The position numbers and the translations under genes were made by a program. The notes under the pieces were generated by a model. It made no database searches. It was not told the DNA's origin and was given only the letters and a program-made list of their open reading frames with translations. Positions 17,020 through 25,899 of a stretch of 64,000 nucleotides of DNA are shown piece after piece; position 1 is the stretch's first letter; every line of letters starts with the position of its first letter. The DNA lies in assembly GCA_016712285.1 (NCBI GenBank), contig JADJRK010000001.1, forward strand, positions 3,100,001-3,164,000, given 5' to 3'. The DNA is from Planctomycetota bacterium. GTDB taxonomy: Bacteria > Planctomycetota > UBA8742 > UBA2392.

Positions 17020-18183
17020 TTACTTGCCGGCGGTCACGGATTCCGCGACTTGGGCTTCGACCGGTGCGGGTTCCGGCTCGGGGCTGGAGTCGCGGGCAAT
17101 GACTGCCGCTTGCTGGCTGCGATTGGATGCGTGTTTGCGCTCGGCCAGGCGCGCGATGACGACCATGATGCCGAATGCGCCACCGATCGGGATCAACAGC
17201 CATTCCCAGACCAGGGCCAGGCCCGCGACCATTCCCAGCCCGCCGCCGGCGACCTGGATAAAGCTCAGCTCGTTGGCTGCCACGCGGTCGATCAATGCCT
17301 CGAGTTCGCCCTCGTCGCGCGCCAGCAACTCGCCCTCGATCAAGCCGGCGACGTCCACGGCAGTGACCAGCTCTTTGGCCATGCCGCCGATAAGCTCGCG
17401 CAGCTTCAGGCGCACCTTGTCATTGCGCAGGACTTCTTCAGTGCGTTCGGGCAGCGTGGCGACGAAGCGTTTGCCGACGGCCTTCAGGCTCTCGTGCTGC
17501 ATCAGGTCGTCGGCCAGCTTGTCCACCACTTTGTCGATGATGGGGTCCATCAGCCCGACCTTCATGCCGCCTGCAGTCAACCCGCCAGCCAGTGCCGCGG
17601 CCAGGGGCCCAAGCTTGGCGAACATGGTGGCAGCGCCGCCGCCCGCCAGAGCGGCGTTGACGGTGCTGCGGGCGCTGGCCTTGAGCGACGACTTGGATGC
17701 GGTGATCACGTCCTGCATCGTGGTATGAATGGTGCGGTCGACTTCGGTTTCGACCAGCTTCCGGGCGTCGGGGTCGCCCAGCAGCCCCGGGATGTGCGTC
17801 GAGATGCGGTCGATGGCCTGGTCGACGGCGCCGGAATCCATCAGCAGCTTGTGCATGCGGTCGCCGGAGATCAGGTGTTCTTCCAGTGTTTCGCCGACGC
17901 TGCGCGCGAGCTCTTTGCGGCGCTTGGGCACGACGCCCTGCACGCCAAAGACGCGCACGCGCGGGTGAAACAGCATCTTGATCGCGACCCAGTTGGTCGC
18001 AAACCCGACCAATCCGCCGATTGAGACCGCAAAAAAGACGCGCGTCCACGGCTCTTCGGGCAGGTACCAGCGCAGAACAGCACCGGCAATCGTGAGCGCC
18101 GTCAGCGAAAAACCCGTCACCCCAAGAATCGGGAACCCGCGCTTGGCAGGCAGTGGCGATGCGGTGTCAGCGGGGGTGGGCAT
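17020..18183 (-). CDS. DUF445 (YheB-type) membrane protein
   Basis: The 387-residue protein carries the DUF445 signature GFATNWVAIKMLFHPR after two N-terminal membrane helices (about 20-37 and 47-63). The central 230 residues are amphipathic helices with repeated (I/V)D-(V/I)VDKL-type stretches, followed by a membrane hairpin (about 315-350, VAGLALVWEWLLIPIGGAFGIMVV) and a charged tail. The family is widespread and of unknown function; a role at the inner membrane is likely. It stands alone between the copy A repeat and pilB. Confidence 0.88.
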   Translation of the reverse strand: MPTPADTASPLPAKRGFPILGVTGFSLTALTIAGAVLRWYLPEEPWTRVFFAVSIGGLVGFATNWVAIKMLFHPRVRVFGVQGVVPKRRKELARSVGETLEEHLISGDRMHKLLMDSGAVDQAIDRISTHIPGLLGDPDARKLVETEVDRTIHTTMQDVITASKSSLKASARSTVNAALAGGGAATMFAKLGPLAAALAGGLTAGGMKVGLMDPIIDKVVDKLADDLMQHESLKAVGKRFVATLPERTEEVLRNDKVRLKLRELIGGMAKELVTAVDVAGLIEGELLARDEGELEALIDRVAANELSFIQVAGGGLGMVAGLALVWEWLLIPIGGAFGIMVVIARLAERKHASNRSQQAAVIARDSSPEPEPAPVEAQVAESVTAGK

Positions 18184-18315
18184 GGGTTGGCCGGGCGAGC
18201 ACAGGAGAACCAGTCAGTAGTGAGTCAGCGGCCGCGCTGCTGTAAGCGCGCCAGGACGCATGCCCGCTCGTAGTTCAGTGTGCGCCAGCACCGATTTCCG
18301 TTTCGTCGCGGGCGC

Positions 18316-20034
18316 CTACTCCAGCACCAGCGTTTCGCGCAAGACCTCATCGACCGTGGTGCCGCAGTCATAAATGGCCAGCAAGCCCGACTCGCGCAGC
18401 GTGCGCATGCCGTGGCGACGGCCGGCTTCACGCAACGAAGCGACGTTGGCGCCGTCCATGATCATCTGCTTGACTTCATCGTTGACGCGGAACATTTCGT
18501 ACAGCGCCATGCGGCCCTTGTAGCCTGTGTTGTTGCAGCGCGAGCAGCCCTTGCCGAAGGCAAACTTCTTGCCGCGGATGGCTTCCTGGCGAATGCCAAG
18601 TTCCATGCAGTGTTCGGCTTCGGGCTCAAAGTAGTCTTTGCACGACACGCAGATCTTGCGCACGAGGCGCTGGGCAATGATCGCTTCCATCGTGGCTGCA
18701 ATCAGGAACGCCTCGAGGCCAAGGTCGAGCATACGCGTGGTTGCGCTGGGCGCGTCGTTGGTGTGCAGGGTACTGAGCACAAGGTGGCCCGTGAGCGCCG
18801 CCTCGACGGCGATGCCGCCCGTTTCACGGTCGCGGATTTCGCCCACCAGGATCATGTCCGGGTCCTGGCGCAGGATGCTGCGCAGCGCCGCCCCGTAAGT
18901 CAGGCCGACTTCTTCGTTCACCTGGCACTGCATCACGCCGGGCAGGTCATACTCGACCGGGTCTTCGGTGGTGATGATCTTCAGGTCGGGCGTGTTCATG
19001 AAGTTCAGGCAGCTGTACAGCGTGGTGGTCTTGCCGCTGCCCGTGGGGCCGGTGACCAGCACAATGCCGTTGGGCTTGGCGATCAGGGCCTTCATCATCT
19101 CGTTGTCCTCGGGGCGCATGCCGAGGTTGTCGAGGTCCAGGCTGACGTTGCTGCGGTCAAGAATACGCATCACGCAGCTTTCGCCGAACATCGTGGGCAG
19201 CGTGCTGACGCGCAAGTCCACGCTGCGGCCTTCGATGGTCAGCTCAATGCGACCGTCCTGGGGCATGCGAGTCTCGGCGATGTCGAGCTTGCTTAGCACC
19301 TTGATGCGGCTGATCAGCGATGGCGCAAGTTCCTTGGGCGGGTTTTCCATGGCCAGCAGCGCGCCGTCCACGCGGTAGCGCACCTGGAAGCGTTCTTCAA
19401 ACGGCTCAAGGTGAATGTCGCTGCTGCGGTCCTTGATGGCCGTGGACAGCAGGAAGTTGAGCAACTTGACCACTTGCGGTGCGTCAGGGTCGTCCGAGTC
19501 AACGGCAATCGCGTTCTTGCCGATCACGCCTTCTTCAATGAACTCGGCCAGGTCGCCGCCAAGGCCCTTCTTGGCGCCGCCTTCGCCGTAGAAGTTCTCA
19601 AGTGCCGCGTCGATGTCTTCCTGGCTGGCCAGCGCGCCCTGGATGCGGATGCCGGGGATGCGGCTTTGCAGCGAAAACTGCAACTCGTCAAACACCACGA
19701 TCTTCGTGGGGTCGTCCATGGCGATGGTGAACATCTTGCTTTCGGCGTCATACTCAAGGGGCACGACGCGATAGGTGTGAGCCTGCGCTTCCGTGACCAG
19801 GTCAAGCAGCTCGATCGGGATGTCCAGCCCGGCCAGGTCCACGAAGTTCATGTCGTTCTGGGCCGCCAGCGCCATGGTGATGTCGCCGTCGCTGCACGTG
19901 CCCATCTCGCAAAGAATCTTGCCCAGCAAGCCGCCCTGCTTCTTCTGGCGCGCCAGCGCCTCCTGGATATCACCCTCGGTGACCAGTTCGATTTCTTTCA
20001 GGATCTGTCCCAGCAGCTTGCGGCGCTTGGCCAT
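18316..20034 (-). CDS. pilB: Type IV pilus extension ATPase PilB (GspE family)
   Basis: The protein has 572 residues. An N-terminal GspE-N domain (about 1-150) is followed by the secretion ATPase core. Motifs are Walker A GPTGSGKT, the Asp box region TTEDPVEYDLPG, Walker B ILVGEIRDRET and the His box LSTLHTNDA. A four-Cys zinc site (CVSC ... CSRC) lies near residues 465-510, as in PilB/GspE. It powers pilus assembly in the cytoplasm. GGAG lies 8 bases before the ATG at 20034. It is last in the order regulator-pilT-pilB, separated from pilT by a hairpin. PilC, pilin and secretin genes are not in the window, so a type II secretion role remains possible. Confidence 0.95.
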   Translation of the reverse strand: MAKRRKLLGQILKEIELVTEGDIQEALARQKKQGGLLGKILCEMGTCSDGDITMALAAQNDMNFVDLAGLDIPIELLDLVTEAQAHTYRVVPLEYDAESKMFTIAMDDPTKIVVFDELQFSLQSRIPGIRIQGALASQEDIDAALENFYGEGGAKKGLGGDLAEFIEEGVIGKNAIAVDSDDPDAPQVVKLLNFLLSTAIKDRSSDIHLEPFEERFQVRYRVDGALLAMENPPKELAPSLISRIKVLSKLDIAETRMPQDGRIELTIEGRSVDLRVSTLPTMFGESCVMRILDRSNVSLDLDNLGMRPEDNEMMKALIAKPNGIVLVTGPTGSGKTTTLYSCLNFMNTPDLKIITTEDPVEYDLPGVMQCQVNEEVGLTYGAALRSILRQDPDMILVGEIRDRETGGIAVEAALTGHLVLSTLHTNDAPSATTRMLDLGLEAFLIAATMEAIIAQRLVRKICVSCKDYFEPEAEHCMELGIRQEAIRGKKFAFGKGCSRCNNTGYKGRMALYEMFRVNDEVKQMIMDGANVASLREAGRRHGMRTLRESGLLAIYDCGTTVDEVLRETLVLE

Positions 20035-20060
20035 GGGTGAGTCTCCGGCATCAGGATGCA

Positions 20061-20088
20061 GCGGGGGCGCAGCAGGCTGCGTCCCCGC
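20061..20088 (-). promoter_or_regulatory. Intercistronic hairpin between pilT and pilB
   Basis: A 12-bp stem GCGGGGGCGCAG / CTGCGTCCCCGC (one G-T pair) with loop CAGG lies in the 63-base gap between pilT and pilB. It has no T-tract and probably tunes the ratio of the two ATPases or separates the transcripts. Confidence 0.55.
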
Positions 20089-20097
20089 ACCCGTATT

Positions 20098-21282
20098 CTA
20101 CTTCTTCAGTTGCCGCGTCGAGAGGGCGGCAGCGGCTGCAGCCGCAGGCGGCGCGGCGACGGCGCCATGCCCCTCTTCGTCGGCGACCAGCTGGTCGTCC
20201 CACAGCCTGCCCTTGCCCTTGCGGAAGCTGTCGAACTTTTCGCGCATTTCTTTCTGGTTGCTGCACTTGCGAAACATTTCCATGCGCGTGATTTTCTGCG
20301 CGTTGTAAAGCTCAAACAGGTAATCATCCAGCAGCACCATGCCCTCTTTCTTGCCGGTCTGGATCACCGAGTTGAGCTGGTAGGTCTTGGCTTCGCGAAT
20401 CAAGTTCTCGACTGCGCTGGTGCTGACCATGATCTCGAATGCGGCAATCAAGCCGCCGCCGACCTTGGGCATGATCGCCTGCGAGATGATGGCAATGATC
20501 GAGACGGCAAGCTGCGCACGTACCTGCTCCTGCTGGTTGGTCGGGAACGCGTCGATGATGCGGTCAACCGTGCGCGTGGCGCCCGTCGTGTGCAATGTGC
20601 CGAACACCAAGTGGCCCGTCTCGGCGGCGGTGATCGCGCTGCCGATGGTTTCAAGGTCGCGCATTTCGCCTACCAGGATCACGTCCGGGTCCTGGCGCAG
20701 CGCGCGGCGCAGGCCTTCACTGAACGTCGGCACGTCGTTGTGCAGCTCGCGCTGCGTGACAATGCACTTCTTGTGCGGGTGGTAGTACTCGATCGGGTCT
20801 TCGATCGTGATGATGTGGTGGTCCATGTTGGTGTTGATGTAGTCAATCATCGTCGCCAACGTGGTGGTCTTGCCGCTGCCGGTCGGGCCTGTCACCAGAA
20901 ACAGCCCGCGCGGCCGGTCCAGCAGGCGCTTTACGTTTTCCGGCAGGCCGATCTGTTCAAACGAAAGCAGCTTGTTCGGGATCTGGCGCATGACCATGCC
21001 GACCACGTTCTTCTGCTTGAATGCCGCGCAACGAAAGCGCGCCTTGTCGCCGAATGCATAGCCCCAGTCCGTGCTGCCCGCTTCCTGCAGCTCTTTCAGG
21101 TTCTTTTCCGGGATGATCTCTTTGGCCAACCGGATGGTATCCGCGGCAGTCAACTCAGGCGCGTTTACGTCTTTCAGGTGGCCCGACTTGCGGATCGTGG
21201 GCTTGCGGCCCACCGCAAGGTGAAGGTCCGACGCGCCCTGCGAAACCATAAACTCCAGAAGCTGCTGCATGCCAACGGACAT
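20098..21282 (-). CDS. pilT: Type IV pilus retraction ATPase PilT
   Basis: The protein has 394 residues. It shows the PilT start GMQQLLEFMVSQGASDLHL, Walker A GPTGSGKTTT, the Asp box TIEDPIEY, Walker B VILVGEMRDLET, the His box FGTLHTTGA and the retraction motif AVENLIREAK (variant of AIRNLIRE). It depolymerises pili to drive twitching motility or DNA uptake. The C-terminal 35 residues are an Ala/Pro-rich extension not usual in the family. GGAGAGACCC precedes the ATG at 21282. It lies 145 bases downstream of the HTH-receiver gene and 63 bases before pilB. Confidence 0.95.
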   Translation of the reverse strand: MSVGMQQLLEFMVSQGASDLHLAVGRKPTIRKSGHLKDVNAPELTAADTIRLAKEIIPEKNLKELQEAGSTDWGYAFGDKARFRCAAFKQKNVVGMVMRQIPNKLLSFEQIGLPENVKRLLDRPRGLFLVTGPTGSGKTTTLATMIDYINTNMDHHIITIEDPIEYYHPHKKCIVTQRELHNDVPTFSEGLRRALRQDPDVILVGEMRDLETIGSAITAAETGHLVFGTLHTTGATRTVDRIIDAFPTNQQEQVRAQLAVSIIAIISQAIMPKVGGGLIAAFEIMVSTSAVENLIREAKTYQLNSVIQTGKKEGMVLLDDYLFELYNAQKITRMEMFRKCSNQKEMREKFDSFRKGKGRLWDDQLVADEEGHGAVAAPPAAAAAAALSTRQLKK

Positions 21283-21427
21283 GGGTCTCTCCGGAACAAG
21301 CGAGTACGGCCTTCAAGCCGATCAGCCAATGAGGGGCAAATCATTATGCGAATGAGGCCCGCAACGGCAAGCGCAAGCCCGGACGTTGGTTACGTCACGT
21401 TTGGCAGTCGGCGAGTTAGATTGGCAT

Positions 21428-22018
21428 TTACTGCACCGGCACTTTCAGCAGCTTGCCCACGGTCCTTGCCAGTTCGGGGTAGTCGATCGGCTTGGTGAAG
21501 AAGCCATCTACCCCGATGCGCTTGACCTTGCGTACCAGCTCGCTGTCTGCGCCCAGGCCCGACACCGCCACAATGAACGTGTTGCGCGTGTCGTTGTTGG
21601 CGCGCAAGCGCCGGCACACTTCGGCGCCATCCAGCCGCGCGATGGTCAGGTCCAGGACAATCGCGTGCGGTTTCAAGCCGCCGATCTTGAGCAGCGCGTC
21701 GTAGCCGTCGCCGCATTCTTCAATCAGCACGCCCGAAAGGTGCTGGCCAAGGGCCTCGGTGGCTTTCTCAAGAATCTCAGGGTCATCGTCAACAAGCAGC
21801 ACGCGGCGCTCTTTGCCCGGCGCCAGCTCTTCGGGCACGGGGAAGCGGTTCTTTTCGAGAAACTTCAGGAACTCCTCGACGTCCATCCGGTACTGGCCGC
21901 CGGGTGTGGTGTACACTTCGAGCTTGTCGGCTTTGATCCAGTTGACCACGGTGGCAGGGGTGACCTGGCAGTAGCGGGCGATGTCGCCGGTTGACAAAGA
22001 TTTTCTGCGAATCGGCAT
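21428..22018 (-). CDS. Excisionase-type HTH plus receiver domain regulator
   Basis: The protein has 196 residues. An N-terminal MerR/excisionase-type helix-turn-helix (about 5-55; SLSTGDIARYCQVTPATVVNWIKADKL) is joined to a C-terminal CheY-like receiver (about 72-192). The receiver has the acidic pocket LLVDDDP, phosphoacceptor Asp in AIVLDLT, the conserved Ser in VAVSG and Lys in FFTKPID. This order, DNA binding before receiver, is the reverse of most response regulators. It lies upstream of pilT and pilB in the same direction and probably controls pilus function. I chose ATG 22016-22018, where family similarity begins; the frame runs to 22072. Confidence 0.85.
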   Translation of the reverse strand: MPIRRKSLSTGDIARYCQVTPATVVNWIKADKLEVYTTPGGQYRMDVEEFLKFLEKNRFPVPEELAPGKERRVLLVDDDPEILEKATEALGQHLSGVLIEECGDGYDALLKIGGLKPHAIVLDLTIARLDGAEVCRRLRANNDTRNTFIVAVSGLGADSELVRKVKRIGVDGFFTKPIDYPELARTVGKLLKVPVQ

Positions 22019-22027
22019 GAGTGCAAA

Positions 22028-22041
22028 AAAGGTAAACCTTT
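22028..22041 (-). promoter_or_regulatory. Short palindrome upstream of the HTH-receiver gene
   Basis: AAAGGT-AA-ACCTTT lies 10 bases before the start codon of the HTH-receiver regulator. Its position suits an operator or a leader hairpin, but at 14 bp chance is possible. Confidence 0.3.
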
Positions 22042-22292
22042 CCTGATAAGCCCACAATAGCGCATCCCTCAAATCCCTTTAGTCACGCGCTTTCCACAAA
22101 AAGCTCAAATACGAACCACGGCACTGCCCGTGCTTGACTTTGGGCGCAGAATGCCCACAGTCCCCACCCCAACCGCTTCTTCCCATTGCGGCGCGAGGGG
22201 TTACGCTTAATAAGGCCCGCAGTTCCGCCACGGCCAGAAACCGCCGCTTTCTTGGGGCGAGGGCGGATTGTGCAGGCGGGAGTCTGACAACC

Positions 22293-24854
22293 ATGGAAGA
22301 CGACCTCATTACCCCGTCAGATTTCTTCCATCGCGGGCTCGAATCCCTTGAGAACGGGCGCTATTCCGAAGCCGTCAAGTTCTTTGAGCAAGCCGTTAAG
22401 AACGACTACTACGACGGCGACATTCATCTGCCGATGGGCGAGGCGCTGTTCGAGGTCGGCCGCTACCAGGACGCCCTGGACCACTTTGAGCTGGCCCAGA
22501 AGAAGGGGGGCATCAGCGCCAACGAAGTCCTGCTGTGGCGCGGCTCGTGCTACCTCGAACTCAAGAAGGTCCGCCGCGCGCTCTCGGCGTTCAATCGTGT
22601 CATTGAAGCTGACCCCAACCACGCCGAAGCCCACTTCAAGCGCGGCTTGGCATTGTGCGAAATCCAGTCCTTCGACCGGGCCCTCGAGGCGTTCGAAAGC
22701 GCAGAGCGGCTGTTGCGCCGCATCGCCGGCACGGATGACGGCCCGCACCACGAGGCCCTGGCCGAAGTGTTGATGTGGAAGGGGCGCACGCTGTGCCGGC
22801 TTGGCCGACGCGCCGACGCGATGGCGCTGCTGCTGGAAGCATGGGAAATGGCGCCTGACCACCCCGGGCCCTACAACGAGCTTGCCGACAGCTTTCGTTT
22901 CACAGGCGACCTGGGCAGTGCCGAGGAGTGGTACAAAAAGGGCCTTGAGCGCCTGCCCGACGACCCAAGCCTGCACAACGACTATGGCAACCTGCTGCGC
23001 GAGCTGGGCCGCCTGCGCGAAAGCGTGCAGCACCTGACCACCGCGATTGAGCAGGACGCCAACCGCGCCGTGGCCTACTACAACCGCGCACTGACGCTTG
23101 AACGCCTTGAGCTGTTCGATGAGGCGCTCAAGGACTACGACTCGGTGATCGACGCCAACCCCACCGACCTCGACGCCAAGCTGCGCAAGCTGGACCTGCT
23201 GGGGCAGATGGGGCTGTTCAGCGAAGCCGAAGAGTTGCTGCGCAGCCTGGGCGAAACCGAGCTTACGTCGAACGAAACCCGCGAAGCGCGCGCAAGGCTT
23301 GCCAACCGGCGCGCCCAGAAAGCCGAAGTCGAGAACGACCTGCACCACGCCCTGATGTTCCATGGTGCTGCGCTGTCGCTGCACCCGGACTTTCTCGATG
23401 TCGAGTCACCGGCCCCCGACGACGAACGCGCCGAAGACCGCATCAAGCGACTGCTCAAGCTGGTGTCGAAGGTACCCGCCGAGTCGCCCGAAGCCGGGCT
23501 TGCCGCGCTGCTTGAGGGTGCTGCGCGCTTTGTGAAGCTGCGCCTGAAACGCAACGAGAACACGCGCCGCGGTGTAAAGTCCGAACGTGAAAAAGTGCGC
23601 ACCCTGCTGACCCGCGCCGTCGATGCCGGTGCCGCCCCGGCGGCGGCGCACAAGCTGCTGGCCGAGCTGGCGTTCTACGAGTTCAAGGATGACGACCTGG
23701 CGCTCAAGCACGCCGACGCTGCGTTGAATGAGCACCCGGACTTCGTGGGCGCGCTCTGGATCAAGGCCGTGACGCTGGGCGAAGGCAAGCTGCGGCCCGA
23801 CCTTGCCGTCGAGTGCTACCGCCGCATGCTTGAGATCACGCCCAACAACCCGAGCGTGCTGCTGAACCTGGGCGACCTGTACTTCGACCACGGACAGCCG
23901 CACCGGGCGCTGAGCTACTATCGCCGCGTGCTCGAAGACCGCCCCGGCGACGTCTCGGTGCACCGCGACGTGGGGCACTGCTACCTTGCGTTGCAGCGCT
24001 ACGGCGATGCGATTGCCGTGTTTGCGCGCCTTGAAGCCGACGGCGCGCTTGCCCTGGAACTGAAACTGGACCTGGCCGAGGCGCATCTGGCCGTTGGCGA
24101 AAGGGTCGAAGCCGAGAAACAGGTCGAGCAGGTGCAGCTCGAGAACGAGCAACTCGACCCGCAGGTTGACGCGCGGGCCTTTGAGCTTGCGGCGGCCGTC
24201 GCGCTGTCGCGCCGCAACGCAAAGCAGGCGCGCAAACTTCTGGCCGGCGTGGAGCACAGCCGCCTGACCACCTACGGCCTGCTGCAACTGGCGCGCGCCG
24301 AGATCCAGCTTGAGAACCTGTCCGCCGCCGAAAAGCAGTTGAAAGAGATTACCGAGTCGCTCGATCCCCACGCCGCGGACGCCGTTGAGGCACGCTATCA
24401 TCTGGCGCGCATCGCGTTCGCGCGCGCAGACCACGAACGCGCCAATGAACTGCTGGACGAGTTGCTGGCTGCGGCACCGCTGGATGAGCGCGCCTACCGC
24501 ATGAAGGCGTGGATCTTCATGCTCAACGGCGAGCTCGACCAGGCCGACGACGTGAAAGAAGCCGCGCGGTTTGCGGTGCAGATTGCCAAGGTCCACCGCC
24601 TGCTGCAGTACGAAGAATACGCCGACGCGATCACGCAGGCCGAGGCGCTGGCGCAAGATTACCCGTCACGTATCGAGCCGCTGTACTACCGCGCCTGCGC
24701 GCTGGCCCAGCAGGGCGAGGACGACGCGTCGCTGGAAATCGTGAAGGCGCTGCTGAAGCGCGCCCCAGACCTGAAGCCGCGCGTGCTGGAAGAATTCTAT
24801 CTTGAGCCGCTGAGGCTGGCCGACCGCATCGAGTTTCGTTCAACGCCGATGTAG
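22293..24854 (+). CDS. Large cytoplasmic TPR-repeat protein
   Basis: The protein has 853 residues and no signal peptide. It is built almost entirely of TPR units, for example FFHRGLESLENGRYSEAVKFFEQAV at the N-terminus, then AEAHFKRGLALCEIQSFDRALEAFESA and VLLNLGDLYFDHGQPHRALSYYRRVL; I estimate 15-18 repeats. TPR solenoids assemble protein complexes, and no catalytic domain is visible. The ATG at 22293 follows GCGGGAG; the frame runs back to 22134 without a better site. It is divergent from the HTH-receiver gene and ends 12 bases before rsgA, which is convergent. The partner is unknown. Confidence 0.88.
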   Translation: MEDDLITPSDFFHRGLESLENGRYSEAVKFFEQAVKNDYYDGDIHLPMGEALFEVGRYQDALDHFELAQKKGGISANEVLLWRGSCYLELKKVRRALSAFNRVIEADPNHAEAHFKRGLALCEIQSFDRALEAFESAERLLRRIAGTDDGPHHEALAEVLMWKGRTLCRLGRRADAMALLLEAWEMAPDHPGPYNELADSFRFTGDLGSAEEWYKKGLERLPDDPSLHNDYGNLLRELGRLRESVQHLTTAIEQDANRAVAYYNRALTLERLELFDEALKDYDSVIDANPTDLDAKLRKLDLLGQMGLFSEAEELLRSLGETELTSNETREARARLANRRAQKAEVENDLHHALMFHGAALSLHPDFLDVESPAPDDERAEDRIKRLLKLVSKVPAESPEAGLAALLEGAARFVKLRLKRNENTRRGVKSEREKVRTLLTRAVDAGAAPAAAHKLLAELAFYEFKDDDLALKHADAALNEHPDFVGALWIKAVTLGEGKLRPDLAVECYRRMLEITPNNPSVLLNLGDLYFDHGQPHRALSYYRRVLEDRPGDVSVHRDVGHCYLALQRYGDAIAVFARLEADGALALELKLDLAEAHLAVGERVEAEKQVEQVQLENEQLDPQVDARAFELAAAVALSRRNAKQARKLLAGVEHSRLTTYGLLQLARAEIQLENLSAAEKQLKEITESLDPHAADAVEARYHLARIAFARADHERANELLDELLAAAPLDERAYRMKAWIFMLNGELDQADDVKEAARFAVQIAKVHRLLQYEEYADAITQAEALAQDYPSRIEPLYYRACALAQQGEDDASLEIVKALLKRAPDLKPRVLEEFYLEPLRLADRIEFRSTPM

Positions 24855-24866
24855 GAAGTGCGCATT

Positions 24867-25790
24867 TCAATAACCGACGCTTTCCTGCTGGTTCCAGGTC
24901 TCGCGCAGGATCGTCAGGTAGCGCTGATAGCGCCCCTGGTCCAACTCATGGCTTTCGACGGCGGCTTTCACGCCACAGTGCGGCTCGTGCCGGTGCGTGC
25001 AGGTGGCGAACTTGCACTGCTCGCGTGCCGCCTTCCAATCCGGGTAGTACAGCGAAATCTCGTGCAGCTCAAGGTTCCAGAACCCGAAATCGCGCACACC
25101 GGGCGTGTCGATCACATAGCCGCCGGCCATCGGCAGCAGGCTGGCGTGCGTAGTGGTGTGCTTGCCTTCACCCTCGCGGTCAACCACGCCGACGCGCAGG
25201 CCCAGGCCCGGCTGCAGGGCGTTCATCAGGCTGCTCTTGCCGACGCCGCTTTGGCCTGCGAACACGCTGGTCTTGCCGCGAAAGCGCCCGGGCAGGTCGC
25301 CCAGTACGCCGGTTTCTGCGCTGGTGTAAAACACTTCGCAGTGTGAGTACGCAGCCATGTCGGCCTGCACTTCTGCCAGCGGGCGCAGGTCCAGCTTGTT
25401 CACGACGATCATCGGCGTCAGGCCCTGGCTGTAGGCGCTGATCAGCAGTCGATCAACGGTAAGCAACTGCTCGTCGATGCGTTCCGCGCCGATCACGATC
25501 ACCAGCAGGTCAATGTTGGCAGCCAGCACCTGGCGCTGGCGCGGAAAGCGCGGGTGCGAGCGGTACAGCTCGGTGCGGCGCTCGCCAATCTCGCTGATCT
25601 GGCCTTCCGGCTGATCGCCGGCTTGGATCAGCGTGAACGACACATCATCGCCCACGGCGATCGGGCTGCGCTGCTTGCGCTTGCCCTGCTTGAACTTGCC
25701 GCGCACAGGGCACATGTGTTCAACCTCGCCAACTTTTACCCAGGCGTGGTGCCCGTGAAGGCGTACTACCGTGCCCTGCAATTTGGTCAT
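24867..25790 (-). CDS. rsgA: Ribosome small-subunit biogenesis GTPase RsgA
   Basis: The 307-residue circularly permuted GTPase helps mature the 30S subunit. An N-terminal OB-fold (about 1-75) precedes the GTPase with G4 NKLDL, then G1 GQSGVGKSSLMNAL, the switch region (H)TTTHASL and G3 DTPGVRDFGFW in the permuted order. The C-terminal zinc site reads C-x4-C-x-H-x5-C (CKFATCTHRHEPHC). The ATG at 25788-25790 begins the OB-fold (MTKLQGTVVRL); the longer frame to 25943 is not supported. It is divergent from the sensor kinase gene. Confidence 0.95.
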   Translation of the reverse strand: MTKLQGTVVRLHGHHAWVKVGEVEHMCPVRGKFKQGKRKQRSPIAVGDDVSFTLIQAGDQPEGQISEIGERRTELYRSHPRFPRQRQVLAANIDLLVIVIGAERIDEQLLTVDRLLISAYSQGLTPMIVVNKLDLRPLAEVQADMAAYSHCEVFYTSAETGVLGDLPGRFRGKTSVFAGQSGVGKSSLMNALQPGLGLRVGVVDREGEGKHTTTHASLLPMAGGYVIDTPGVRDFGFWNLELHEISLYYPDWKAAREQCKFATCTHRHEPHCGVKAAVESHELDQGRYQRYLTILRETWNQQESVGY

Positions 25791-25899
25791 CGAATCGCGG
25801 TCTCCGCCTAGATAGTGCACGCTTCTGCGCCGATTACCAGTTGTCGGCGCCCGGGCCCGACCTCGCCGACAACGCCGGCATGCGCTACCATGCGTGGCA

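Noticed and set aside
16340..17203. Long frames through the 16.5-17.0 kb gap
   Set aside because: They read through the hairpin-array element, change frame between copies A and B, and lack family similarity.
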